A stretch of 64,000 bases of DNA from Deltaproteobacteria bacterium (lineage in GTDB: Bacteria; Bdellovibrionota; Bdellovibrionia; Bdellovibrionales; JAMPXM01): the NCBI GenBank assembly GCA_017302795.1, contig JAFLCB010000004.1, positions 62,001 through 126,000 of the forward strand, in the 5' to 3' direction. A model generated the notes under the pieces. The model did no database searches, was not told where the DNA came from, and saw only the letters and a list, made by a program, of their open reading frames with translations. Shown piece by piece: positions 49,515 through 58,021 of this stretch. Each line of letters begins with the position of its first letter. Positions within the stretch are counted from its first letter, which is position 1. Both the position numbers and the translations under genes were made by a program.

Positions 49515-50828
49515 TCACGTGAGGGCGCGACCGCTATTAGAGGCGGACGGAAGATTTCCTCGAATTTCGCGCAAGACTTCAACTGCATTTTGCAACGAAA
49601 TCCGCTTCGTCATCATCAATATTTCTTCCAGTCGTTTTTGAACCAACGGAACTTCACGTTCCGAAGCACCTGCTCCCAGAGTCAGATTTCTGATATGAAG
49701 TTTCATGTGGCCTTCAATGATACCGACGGTTGTCAGCGCCTTCAACGCACCGAGGTTTTGGACTAACCCTACCGCAGCGCAAATCCGGGACAGTTCGGCC
49801 GCAGAACTAATTCCAAGCATGCTTAAAGCCAACTGAGCTGTGGGATGCAGCTTTGTCACTCCGCCGACGGTCCCAACCACCACAGGAGCCTCAAATATTC
49901 CGACCAGGTGTCTGTTTGTATACTTCCACGTGGTAATGGAGCGGTATTGGCCGGAACGCGCCGCATACGCATGAACCCCTGCTTCAACGGCGCGCCAGTC
50001 GTTGCCAGTGGCGATTAAAATCGGATCTATCCCGTTCATCACACCTTTATTGTTCGTCGCCGCCCGATAAGGATCGAGATTCGCAAACAACGAAGCCTCT
50101 TCAATTCGTTTTGCTAGATCTTCTTCGATATCATGAATCTCGACTTTCGCGCGCGTGAGCTTTGTGTCAACGAGGTTCGAGAGAATGCACATCGTTACTG
50201 TTTCGCCAGTCAGGCTTTCGATCGGACCCTTTAAATACTCACAAACCTGATTGATAATGTTCGCACCCATTGCATCGCACGGATCTGCCAACACATGAAT
50301 CACGGCCATGGTGGTGCCATCGCCGCGATCTATTTTTCTGATTTGAATATCTTCAACGCCGCCCCCGCGAGCGACGAGACCCTGGGCGACATCGCGATTG
50401 GCGAGATTCAACAGATCAGATTTTGCTTCCCGAATCTTCTTCTCGAAATTGGCAATGTCTTTGACCTTCGCGATCTGGATCTGGCCGATGATCAGGTCGC
50501 CGACGGATTCTGTCGTGATTTCACCGACGTCGCGAACCCACTTGGCTGTCTTGCTCGCTGCCGCGACAATCGACGTTTCTTCTACCGCTAGTGGAATTAC
50601 AACATCTCGACCATCGATTCGAAAGTTAGTGGCAACTCCTAGCGGGATTTGAAAATATCCAATGACATTTTCAATAAATTTTTCCGCAAGGTGAGTGTCT
50701 TTTAACCCTCCTGAACGAAGGTGTTGCGCTTCTTGTTCAGACAGCGCGCCGATTGCTACAAGCCGATCGTACCGCTCACCTTGGCTAAGTTTTGAAAAAC
50801 CATTAAGTGCTGAGGTTTTAATGCTCAT
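49515..50828 (-). CDS. mvaA: Hydroxymethylglutaryl-CoA reductase, class II type
   Basis: 437 aa, soluble, no membrane domain. The early ENVIGYFQIPLGVATNFRID is the substrate-binding signature, VEETSIVAAASKTAKWV carries the catalytic Glu, DAMGANIINQVCEYL is the family motif, and VGTVGGVTKLHPTAQLAL the C-terminal one. Class II enzymes have no amphibian-like N-terminal anchor and use NADH or NADPH. In this operon it should act in the mevalonate-forming direction. It starts at an ATGA overlap with idi2. Confidence 0.93.
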   Translation of the reverse strand: MSIKTSALNGFSKLSQGERYDRLVAIGALSEQEAQHLRSGGLKDTHLAEKFIENVIGYFQIPLGVATNFRIDGRDVVIPLAVEETSIVAAASKTAKWVRDVGEITTESVGDLIIGQIQIAKVKDIANFEKKIREAKSDLLNLANRDVAQGLVARGGGVEDIQIRKIDRGDGTTMAVIHVLADPCDAMGANIINQVCEYLKGPIESLTGETVTMCILSNLVDTKLTRAKVEIHDIEEDLAKRIEEASLFANLDPYRAATNNKGVMNGIDPILIATGNDWRAVEAGVHAYAARSGQYRSITTWKYTNRHLVGIFEAPVVVGTVGGVTKLHPTAQLALSMLGISSAAELSRICAAVGLVQNLGALKALTTVGIIEGHMKLHIRNLTLGAGASEREVPLVQKRLEEILMMTKRISLQNAVEVLREIRGNLPSASNSGRALT

Positions 50829-52096
50829 GATAGCCCATCCTTTATAGCGCTCATAGCGCCTCCGGTTGAAGCGCCTCCGGTTGAAGCTCTTTCGAACACA
50901 CGATTCAAAATCGCGTGGGCTTCGAACGCTTTGAGGTCTTTAAGTCCGCAACAAAATAAAACAGTCTTCAACTCATAATCAAAGTGATCCATTACTTGAT
51001 GCAAAGATGTTTCACTTTCAAGAGCCCCTGCCAATATAGGCTGAGCTAAGCCCACTGCTTTCGCGCCTAAGCGAAGTGCCTTTGCTCCATCAATTCCAGA
51101 ACGAACTCCGCCGGAAGCCCAAACTTCATGCCCATCCGCTCCTGTTTCACAAACTTTCGCGACCTGGATCAATGATTCCGCAGTCAGTAGGCCCCAATTT
51201 TCGAAAGCTTTGGCAGCTTGACGAAGTGTTTTGAGACGGTTGATTTCCGAATCCGTCGCGGCCAACTCTAACTTCCGCGCAGCTCTGAGGCCCTCGATGC
51301 GCCCCCAGTGTGTTCCGCCTCGACCGGCAACATCAACAACGCGAACTCCCACATTGAACAATCTCGAAGCGGTCAGGGCAGAAATTCCACAGCCCGTTTC
51401 TTTGACAATCACAGGCACCGCGAATTCCGCTTCAGCCATTTTCACAAGCTCCGCAATCGCACTAAGTCCGCCTCGAAACTGCGGCGTTCCTTCTGGCTGA
51501 AGCGCTTCTTGAAGAGCGTTAAGATGAATGATCATCGCTTTCGCTTCAAGCGCTTCGATCAATGTTAAAACTTGAGACGGCCCTGATTCGATCAGCTGAC
51601 TGATACCTATATTTCCAAATAAAATCGCACCGGGCGCAGTCTTTCGAACGCGGCGCCATTCATCTTGAGCTGTTTTATCACCCAGTTCCCGACGTTGGGA
51701 TCCAACTCCCATTGCCCAGCCTTTTTGGGCTGCCGCAGACGCCAACATTTCGTTGAGCCTCAAAGATTCCTTGTGGCCACCTGTCATGGAGCTAATAAAA
51801 AACGGAGATTTTAATTCTGTCTCAAACCGTGTTCCCTGAAAAATCCGCGAACCAATTGAGACTTCATTGAAGTTTAAATCTGGGAGCGCTTCATGAACGA
51901 ATTCAAATGCATCAAAACCCGAGCCTCCCGATTGAACCGACGGGTCCATGGAAGCACGGATGTGATCCGACTTTCTAGATTCAAATATCTCTGGGACTTC
52001 TGACAATGTTCCTCCCGCCGCTTGTTGAGCGAGGGTGACGGATTTGCCGTCGGAGTTGGCATTTAGGGTCATGTCGATTTGGTCCATAGACTCCAT
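50825..52096 (-). CDS. fni: Isopentenyl-diphosphate isomerase, type 2
   Basis: 423 aa, FMN-dependent TIM-barrel enzyme that interconverts IPP and DMAPP; first gene of the mevalonate operon. Visible: SRKSDHIRASMD, PFFISSMTGGHKE, WAMGVGSQRREL, HLNALQEALQPEGTPQFRGG and the FMN-binding VWASGGVRSGIDGAKALRLG. The N-terminus has about 35 extra residues; ATGs at 52096, 52087 and 52072 are all in frame, none with an ideal ribosome-binding site. A tandem 15-bp repeat encodes ASTGG twice near the C-terminus. Confidence 0.92.
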   Translation of the reverse strand: MESMDQIDMTLNANSDGKSVTLAQQAAGGTLSEVPEIFESRKSDHIRASMDPSVQSGGSGFDAFEFVHEALPDLNFNEVSIGSRIFQGTRFETELKSPFFISSMTGGHKESLRLNEMLASAAAQKGWAMGVGSQRRELGDKTAQDEWRRVRKTAPGAILFGNIGISQLIESGPSQVLTLIEALEAKAMIIHLNALQEALQPEGTPQFRGGLSAIAELVKMAEAEFAVPVIVKETGCGISALTASRLFNVGVRVVDVAGRGGTHWGRIEGLRAARKLELAATDSEINRLKTLRQAAKAFENWGLLTAESLIQVAKVCETGADGHEVWASGGVRSGIDGAKALRLGAKAVGLAQPILAGALESETSLHQVMDHFDYELKTVLFCCGLKDLKAFEAHAILNRVFERASTGGASTGGAMSAIKDGLS

Positions 52097-52125
52097 TTAA
52101 AATTAACACACGGTTTGCGAGTTCA

Positions 52126-52161
52126 AAAAAAAACGAGCGGGCTTTTAAAGTCCCGCTCGTC
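52126..52161 (-). terminator. Terminator after rplT, before the mevalonate operon
   Basis: On the minus strand ACGAGCGGG / CCCGCTCGT (9 perfect pairs, 10-base loop) runs into TTTTTTTTT. Only about 30 bases separate the T-run from the first idi2 codon. Confidence 0.9.
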
Positions 52162-52197
52162 GTTACTATTGACCCGAACCAACGAACCACACGCTAT

Positions 52198-52551
52198 TTA
52201 AGCGCGAGCGCCCACTTTCGAAACAATAGACGAGAAGGCAGCTGCGTCTCTGACAGCAATGTCAGCCAGAACTTTGCGATCTAGCTCCAGACCCGATTTA
52301 GAGATGGAGTTCATGAGTTTAGAATATGTTGTACCGTTCAACCGCGCTGCCGCATTGATACGTTGAATCCACAAAGATCGGAACTCACGCTTACGGACCT
52401 TGCGATCGCGGTACGCGAACACCAAACCGCGGTCAGTTTTTTCGCGAACGTGAATGTAGCAGCGACTGCCTGATGAGTAATAACCCTCAGCGCGCTGGAA
52501 AAACTTTTTGCGACGTTTCTTAGCCGCAACGCCTCGTTTGACTCGTGCCAT
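52198..52551 (-). CDS. rplT: 50S ribosomal protein L20
   Basis: 117 aa, full family length. The typical start (ARVKRGVAAKKRRKKFFQRA) and the central FRSLWIQRINAAARLNG are present. Binds 23S rRNA early in assembly and, in other bacteria, represses its own operon. It follows rpmI by 10 bases. GGAG lies upstream of the start codon. Confidence 0.97.
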   Translation of the reverse strand: MARVKRGVAAKKRRKKFFQRAEGYYSSGSRCYIHVREKTDRGLVFAYRDRKVRKREFRSLWIQRINAAARLNGTTYSKLMNSISKSGLELDRKVLADIAVRDAAAFSSIVSKVGARA

Positions 52552-52561
52552 GCGACTCTCC

Positions 52562-52759
52562 TTAGAAGTTTAACAGACGTTTAGTCTGATTCATGTTTGC
52601 GGAATGAACATATCCAGTTTTCGTCAGCTGACGCATGCCTTTGGCAGAATGCGCGCTTAACAAGTGACGACGACCGGCCTTACGACGCTTCACTTTTCCT
52701 GAAGCAAGCTTCACCAAGCGCTTCTTTGCACCCGAGTGAGTCTTCGACTTTACAGCCAT
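52562..52759 (-). CDS. rpmI: 50S ribosomal protein L35
   Basis: 65 aa, the full family length (KTHSGAKKRLVKLASGKVKR, then RRKAGRRHLLSAHSAKGMRQ). GAGG precedes the ATG by 5 bases. infC, which usually precedes rpmI, is not here; the hydrogenase protease gene lies upstream instead, across 152 bases in which no coding sequence is evident and which should hold the promoter. Confidence 0.96.
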   Translation of the reverse strand: MAVKSKTHSGAKKRLVKLASGKVKRRKAGRRHLLSAHSAKGMRQLTKTGYVHSANMNQTKRLLNF

Positions 52760-52911
52760 TTTTTCCTCTTTAGCTTCCGATCAGGCGATCAGCACAATGC
52801 CGAACTCTTTTGAGCCTGGGACAGAACGAACAAGCTTTTTACCAGTGATTACTGCGATCTGGCAAGTGGGACCTACAAGAATGGCAATTCAATAGCGGCC
52901 TCAGTTAAGCT

Positions 52912-53487
52912 TTATGGCCTGCTGGGGTCGAATTCACCCATATTGATAGCCGGAATGGCCTGATTGCCCAATTTTTCAAAGCTTTGCGTAAGTTTGAAAA
53001 GGGAAAGTTTGAATCGGATAAGCTCCTCTGCCTCTCCCAAGGCGTCTTGCGCTGCATTTGAAAGCTCTGTGCCCATCTCAAAATTATGGCCGCAGATCGA
53101 AAGAAGATAGGCCCGTGGAACGTTTTGATAGCACTTTTCAGCTAGACATAAAATCGCAAGAGGATCCAACGCATGGCTGGCGACACTATTGCGGGCAAAA
53201 CCGTTAACAGCCAAATCTCCGTTCTGCGGTGTTTTCAGTTCGACCCAATTTACAGGATTGGATTGTGATGCATGGGCATCTACCAAGATGACTACGTCAA
53301 AGTGACTCCATTGCTCAGCATTCTCGATTTGTAATTGGTAAACCCATTCGAGTTCGACTTGAACGGTTGATTGATTTCCCGCAAGTTTGGATGCTTCTAG
53401 CCGCTCGATTAGCATTGGCCCGAGGGCGTCGTCGCTTCGTAGCGGATTGCCAATTCCTTGGATCAAAACCTTAGCGGGTGAATTCAT
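52912..53487 (-). CDS. hoxW: Hydrogenase maturation protease (HoxW/HyaD family)
   Basis: 191 aa. The nickel-dependent endopeptidase fold starts GIGNPLRSDDALG with the first metal-binding acidic residue, continues with VILVDAHAS (second) and a late CGHNFEMG with the His ligand. It cuts the C-terminal peptide of HoxH once nickel is inserted, and overlaps the hoxH stop by 17 bases, so it is the last gene of the hox operon. A tail of about 25 residues beyond the core is unremarkable. Confidence 0.88.
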   Translation of the reverse strand: MNSPAKVLIQGIGNPLRSDDALGPMLIERLEASKLAGNQSTVQVELEWVYQLQIENAEQWSHFDVVILVDAHASQSNPVNWVELKTPQNGDLAVNGFARNSVASHALDPLAILCLAEKCYQNVPRAYLLSICGHNFEMGTELSNAAQDALGEAEELIRFKLSLFKLTQSFEKLGNQAIPAINMGEFDPSRP

Positions 53488-54976
53488 TGATCACTTCACC
53501 GGCTTGCTCGACTCTAATTTGCAGTGGCATTTTACCCAAAGCGTGAGTCGCACAACTGAGACAAGGGTCGTAGGCCCTAATCGCCGATTCTATCGCATTC
53601 ATAAGTCTGTCTTGGGAGCGAGCTGACTTTAAATCGGTTTCCGGCAGCAGTCGCCGCGCCACAGAGCCAACCGCCTCATTCATCGCAAGATTATTGTGCG
53701 TTGTCGAAACGATTAAATTGCACCGCTGAATTTCGCCCGATTCGGCGACATCGTAGTGATGAATCAATGTTCCACGAGGCGCTTCAATAAAACCGATGCC
53801 AGAACCTGTAAATTTACCGGATGCCTTTAGCTGAGAACCGGAAATCTCTGGATTGCTGAGCAGCTCTTGAATTCTCTCGGCACAAAAAAGCATTTCAATC
53901 AGCCGAGCCCAATGGAAGTTCAGTGTCGATTGCGAGTACCGTCCATTAACGGAACGAAACTCATCAAGTTCCTTTTGCGCCCGAGGTGTCGGAATCGAAT
54001 CGCAAACATTGACTCGCGCCAGCGGCCCGACCCGCATCGAGCCATTGGGAAAACCAAGTGACTTGAGAAACGGAAACTTAAGGTAGGTCCAATCAACGAC
54101 TCGCTCGCCATAGAGGCTGACATAATCATGATAGTCGACGTCGTCCAAAATTCGTTTGCCGGTGGGAGACACGCATCGCAATCGCCCGTGATAGAGATCC
54201 ATCTCCCCGTCTTCGCCAACAAGCGACAGCGAAAGCATGGGCTGATTCAAAAAAGAGTCCACCCAAGTTTTATTTGAAAAATGAAACTCCTTGTACACAC
54301 TCAAAACATCCACACACCAATCGATCACTTGGCTGACGCTAGGAACATCGACACCATCGTTGAAGTAAGAGATCTCAGCTTGGCCGAGGTTCTTGTGAAT
54401 GCCCCCCGGTACGGCCGAAATACCATGGATTTTCTTACCGGCTGTTGCGCGAATGATTTCTTGGCCAAACTTTCGAATTAGAATTCCCCGCTTTGCTAAC
54501 TCGGGATTGGCATTGACGATTCCCACGATGCTGCGGTCGGCGACTTCCACATCGCGTCCAAGCAGTAGGTCAGGAGCGGCCAGATAAAAGAAGTGAAGCG
54601 CATGTGACTGAAGGATCTGACCGTAATGCATCAGGCGACGCATCACTCTCGCCGTTTCGGGAATTGTCTGGTCGTTTAATCCTACGACTTCATCAATGGC
54701 CTTTGCCGCGCAAAGGTGATGGCTAACAGGGCAAATCCCACAAAGTCGTTGTACAATCACCGGGGCTTCCCAGTATGGACGACCCTGCACAAACCGTTCA
54801 AAGCCGCGAAACTCCACGATGTGCAGGCGGGCTTCGTCAAGCTCGCCTTTTTTGTTCAACATCAGCGTTACGCGTCCGTGTCCCTCAACCCGAGAAACCG
54901 GGTCGATCACAATCTCCCGACGATTCACACCACTATTCACGCTGCTATTCACACCACTATTCACACCGTTATTCAT
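53471..54976 (-). CDS. hoxH: [NiFe] hydrogenase large subunit, soluble NAD-linked type
   Basis: 501 aa. It carries the NiFe(CN)2CO site. L1 motif RLCGICPVSHH and L2 motif DPCLSCATH supply the four Cys ligands. After the L2 His come 24 residues (ALGKMPLQI...) that the protease should remove. YLAAPDLL, GISAVPGGIHKN and EAPRGTLIHHYD fit group 3 hydrogenases. Start: ATG at 54976, overlapping the hoxY stop, with GAGGAG 8 bases upstream. The first 16 codons are a 12-bp tandem repeat. Confidence 0.95.
   Translation of the reverse strand: MNNGVNSGVNSSVNSGVNRREIVIDPVSRVEGHGRVTLMLNKKGELDEARLHIVEFRGFERFVQGRPYWEAPVIVQRLCGICPVSHHLCAAKAIDEVVGLNDQTIPETARVMRRLMHYGQILQSHALHFFYLAAPDLLLGRDVEVADRSIVGIVNANPELAKRGILIRKFGQEIIRATAGKKIHGISAVPGGIHKNLGQAEISYFNDGVDVPSVSQVIDWCVDVLSVYKEFHFSNKTWVDSFLNQPMLSLSLVGEDGEMDLYHGRLRCVSPTGKRILDDVDYHDYVSLYGERVVDWTYLKFPFLKSLGFPNGSMRVGPLARVNVCDSIPTPRAQKELDEFRSVNGRYSQSTLNFHWARLIEMLFCAERIQELLSNPEISGSQLKASGKFTGSGIGFIEAPRGTLIHHYDVAESGEIQRCNLIVSTTHNNLAMNEAVGSVARRLLPETDLKSARSQDRLMNAIESAIRAYDPCLSCATHALGKMPLQIRVEQAGEVINEFTR
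54926..54973 (-). repeat. 12-bp tandem repeat at the hoxH start
   Basis: Four units of the type AATAGTGGTGTG follow the ATG directly and encode NNGV NSGV NSSV NSGV. Each unit is in frame and contains a GTG codon. Between units 1 to 4 only a few bases differ. Confidence 0.9.
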
Positions 54977-55532
54977 AAGTAATAGCTCCTCGGTTCAGCG
55001 AAAATGGGTGACCATAGATCTGACTTTTCAAGAGATCTCGGAAAAGTGGGCCCGGCGGAGGACATCCGGGAAGAAAGACGTCAATCTTCACTATTTCATG
55101 GCATGGATACACGCGGTCCAAAATTTTAGGTAAGTGCCGATTGTGCGGAATTACATTTGTGGGATTCGAAACAGTTGGTCCCGTGATGTAGGATTCATTC
55201 AGGCACTCGCTGAGCGGAACATCATTTCGAAGCGCCGGCAAGCCACCCATAATCGCACACTCGCCGACAGCGACCAAAATCTCGCAGTTTTTTCTAAATT
55301 CACGAAGCACATGCAGGTTTTCATCGTTGCAAACGCCTCCTTCAATGAGGCCAACATCAACCCGTTGATCGAAACTTTTATAGTCAGTGAATGGCGAGCG
55401 CAATATCTCGATGTGTGGCAACACCTCGACAAGGTCGAGATCCATGTCGAGAAACGACATATGACAACCGAAACATCCTGCCAACGAAACAGTCGCAACT
55501 TTGATTTTTCTCGGTGCCGGTTTCGCGTTCAC
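54969..55532 (-). CDS. hoxY: [NiFe] hydrogenase small subunit
   Basis: 187 aa, the short form typical of group 3 hydrogenases. It holds the proximal 4Fe-4S cluster next to the NiFe site: AGCFGCHMSFLD (two Cys), GECAIMGGLP and FLPGCPPPGPL give the other ligands. No twin-arginine signal is present, so the enzyme is cytoplasmic. It overlaps hoxU by 4 bases and hoxH by 8. Confidence 0.94.
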   Translation of the reverse strand: MNAKPAPRKIKVATVSLAGCFGCHMSFLDMDLDLVEVLPHIEILRSPFTDYKSFDQRVDVGLIEGGVCNDENLHVLREFRKNCEILVAVGECAIMGGLPALRNDVPLSECLNESYITGPTVSNPTNVIPHNRHLPKILDRVYPCHEIVKIDVFLPGCPPPGPLFRDLLKSQIYGHPFSLNRGAITYE

Positions 55533-56230
55533 TTAGAACTCCGACTATCGCTCTTGCGGGTACCAATGGGTCGATCAAAACCTTGCCCCTTAAATAAAAT
55601 CGCCCCAGTCGGACAAATCGCGACAGCTTCCTTTTTCTTATGCTTTGACATCTCAGCTTCAAGCTTCAAGTCCATTTCAACAACCGTCTTACGCCCCTTA
55701 CCCATGAAGCGAAAAACCTTTCTGCCTTCGTCATCAACGAAGAGGTCCGTGCAACGCTTGCAATGAATACAGCGATTGCGTTCGATCATTAGATCTTTAC
55801 CGCTATAATCTAAATCATAGTGCGAAAATTTGTAGGGAAACCGTGAATGCGTAATGCCCTGATCATAGGCGACACTTTGCAATTCGCAATCACCAGACTT
55901 CTCGCACCCGGGACAATAATGATTGCCCTCTGAAAAAAGCAGCTCGGTTACACCTTGGCGCAAATTCCGAAGGTCGCTTGCACCACATTCTATAACGTCA
56001 CCCTTCCCGATCTGAACCGTGCACCCCGCAACCTCGCGTCCATTCTTGCGCACAGTGCAGACCCGGCAGGTTCCCAAAGCGGGCTCAAGGCCGACACTCC
56101 AGCAAAGCGTCGGAATTTCAACTCCATTCATCCTGATGGCATCGATCAAATTTGTCCCCACTGGGGCAGATGCCACTTTTCCATCGATTAAAAACTCGAC
56201 TCTTTCGTGGCTCGAAATTTCTGGTTTCAT
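55529..56230 (-). CDS. hoxU: Hydrogenase diaphorase subunit HoxU
   Basis: 233 aa, related to the N-terminal part of NuoG. 2Fe-2S ferredoxin region: IPTLCWSVGLEPALGTCRVC with a later AGCTV Cys. His/Cys-ligated cluster: NHYCPGCEKSGDCEL. A further 4Fe-4S region: RCIHCKRCTDLF and AVAICPTGAI. It passes electrons between HoxHY and HoxF. Starts at an ATGA overlap with hoxF. Confidence 0.93.
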   Translation of the reverse strand: MKPEISSHERVEFLIDGKVASAPVGTNLIDAIRMNGVEIPTLCWSVGLEPALGTCRVCTVRKNGREVAGCTVQIGKGDVIECGASDLRNLRQGVTELLFSEGNHYCPGCEKSGDCELQSVAYDQGITHSRFPYKFSHYDLDYSGKDLMIERNRCIHCKRCTDLFVDDEGRKVFRFMGKGRKTVVEMDLKLEAEMSKHKKKEAVAICPTGAILFKGQGFDRPIGTRKSDSRSSK

Positions 56231-58014
56231 CTTGGTGCTCGCTTGACGGAAGGTCGATTTACTTTTTTAACAGCCAGGTTGTAATCTCGCGTCGCTGCCG
56301 CTTCGTCGAACGGGAAAATTTGAGAACTCGCGACACTTTCAAAAACTTTTTCAAACACCTTAGGAAACGCGATCATTGATGTTGTGAGAACATTTGGTGA
56401 CGTAGCACCCAGTCCACAGCGCGAAGTTTTTGAAATGATTGAAGACCAATCTCGAATTCGTTCACGGTCTCCTGGATGTGGTTTCCCAGCGCGAAGTCTT
56501 TTGATGGCGTCAAGCAAGACAACATTGCCCGCCCGACAAGGGGTGCAGTTGCCACACGACTCATTGACAAAGAATTCCATGAAATTTTCTAAAACGTGAA
56601 ACAGGTCTCGTCTTTTCGAAAAGACCATCAGTGATCCACCCGTCGCAAGATCCTCAAAGCTAATTTGTCGGCGGGTGTCGTTGGCACTCACGCACAAACC
56701 GCTAGGACCACCAACCTGGACGATCTCGGGTGATTTTGCCTGGCAGAGACGCAAGACTTCGCCAAGCGATACGCCCCAGGCAACCTCATAGATACCAGGC
56801 TTTGCAACATCACCAGAAATCGAAAGAAGTCGAGTGCCCTTGGACTTTTCAGTGCCCAGAACGCTGAACGCGCCGGCACCCTTAGCAAGAATCTGTGACG
56901 CAAGGACAAAAGTTTCAACGTTGTTAACGACGGTTGGACACCCACGATAGCCACGCTCCACAGGAAATGGTGGGCGGATGCGCGGTTCGCCCCGCCGACC
57001 CTCTAGCGACTCCAACAACGCTGTTTCCTCACCACAGACATAGGCACCGGCACCCAATTGAATTCGGATAGAAAACTTGCCCCATGACGGATGCCGGGCG
57101 ACTCGCTTCAAAACTTTCTGAAGATGCTTTTGCAGATAGGCATATTCCGCGCGCAAGTAGAGAATCCCTTCCTTCGCACCAATAGCCCGAGCCGCAATGG
57201 ACATCCCTTCAAACATCAAATCTGCCTGACTGGTCAGCAGTTCGCGATCTTTGAACGTTCCCGGCTCACCTTCGTCAGCGTTGCAAACAACATATCGATT
57301 CGGGCTTTGGAAGTTTGCACAAAGTTCCCACTTTGCACCCGTCGAATATCCCGCACCACCGCGCCCCCGAAGTCCACTCAGTTTTATTTCGCTGATGATC
57401 TCGAATGGGGACTGTTTTGCGGCCTTTGAAAGACCAGCCCCAAAAACTTCCTGCGCGCCGAAAAACGGGCCGAGCTTTCGCACACCGCTAACGACTGGCG
57501 AGGCAATTTTCCCTGCTTTTTTCCCAGAGCGGAGCTTGCGAATAATTCCGGGAACTGCACTGGCACGCAATTTTGGAAATGGAATTAGATCTATAAGCGC
57601 GGCAGGTCCTTGATCACTCATTCCGATACAAGAAGTTTCGAACAGGCCAAATTTCCCGTCTTTCGTCACTTCGCCGATGCGAATTCCAAGTTCGTTCTCG
57701 AACGCTTTCCGAACTGAAGGCATGCCAGCGATCTCACTTATGATCGACGTGTCGAGAAAAATCTGATGCTTTCCTGCGGGCTGCTCGTGAAAGAAATGAT
57801 AAAACGATAAGACCTCGCGAATATCAGCAGGAGAGATCCTAAGGTAGCGCGCAATCAACGCCCCTTCGCTTTCCGACACATAACCGGGCTTGGCTTGTAC
57901 GGCCCAGAGGATGTCGAGAAGACGACCGCGATCGCGTTCGTAACGCAAAACGATTGACTTGATCTGTGCCCGGCGCGTTGCTGTGATCACTGTTGTTTGA
58001 CTTCGGTTTTTCAC
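56227..58014 (-). CDS. hoxF: Hydrogenase diaphorase subunit HoxF (NAD/FMN binding)
   Basis: 595 aa from the GTG at 58014 (GAGAG upstream); the frame is open to 58095 but enters the divergent hypF. The N-terminal 165 residues are NuoE-like; the rest is NuoF-like with SGLRGRGGAGYSTGAKW and CNADEGEPGTFKDRELL (FMN), GAYVCGEETALLESLEG (NAD) and ESCGNCTPCRAGN plus a later CGLG (4Fe-4S). The NuoE-like part keeps one of four cluster cysteines (SCIGMSDQGPAAL), so it should hold no 2Fe-2S centre. First gene of hoxFUYHW. Confidence 0.95.
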   Translation of the reverse strand: MKNRSQTTVITATRRAQIKSIVLRYERDRGRLLDILWAVQAKPGYVSESEGALIARYLRISPADIREVLSFYHFFHEQPAGKHQIFLDTSIISEIAGMPSVRKAFENELGIRIGEVTKDGKFGLFETSCIGMSDQGPAALIDLIPFPKLRASAVPGIIRKLRSGKKAGKIASPVVSGVRKLGPFFGAQEVFGAGLSKAAKQSPFEIISEIKLSGLRGRGGAGYSTGAKWELCANFQSPNRYVVCNADEGEPGTFKDRELLTSQADLMFEGMSIAARAIGAKEGILYLRAEYAYLQKHLQKVLKRVARHPSWGKFSIRIQLGAGAYVCGEETALLESLEGRRGEPRIRPPFPVERGYRGCPTVVNNVETFVLASQILAKGAGAFSVLGTEKSKGTRLLSISGDVAKPGIYEVAWGVSLGEVLRLCQAKSPEIVQVGGPSGLCVSANDTRRQISFEDLATGGSLMVFSKRRDLFHVLENFMEFFVNESCGNCTPCRAGNVVLLDAIKRLRAGKPHPGDRERIRDWSSIISKTSRCGLGATSPNVLTTSMIAFPKVFEKVFESVASSQIFPFDEAAATRDYNLAVKKVNRPSVKRAPR

Positions 58015-58021
58015 GCTCTCT

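Noticed and set aside
46382-52096. Mevalonate genes as part of a secondary-metabolite terpene cluster
   Set aside because: No terpene synthase, prenyltransferase or tailoring enzyme is adjacent; the set is the plain IPP/DMAPP pathway.
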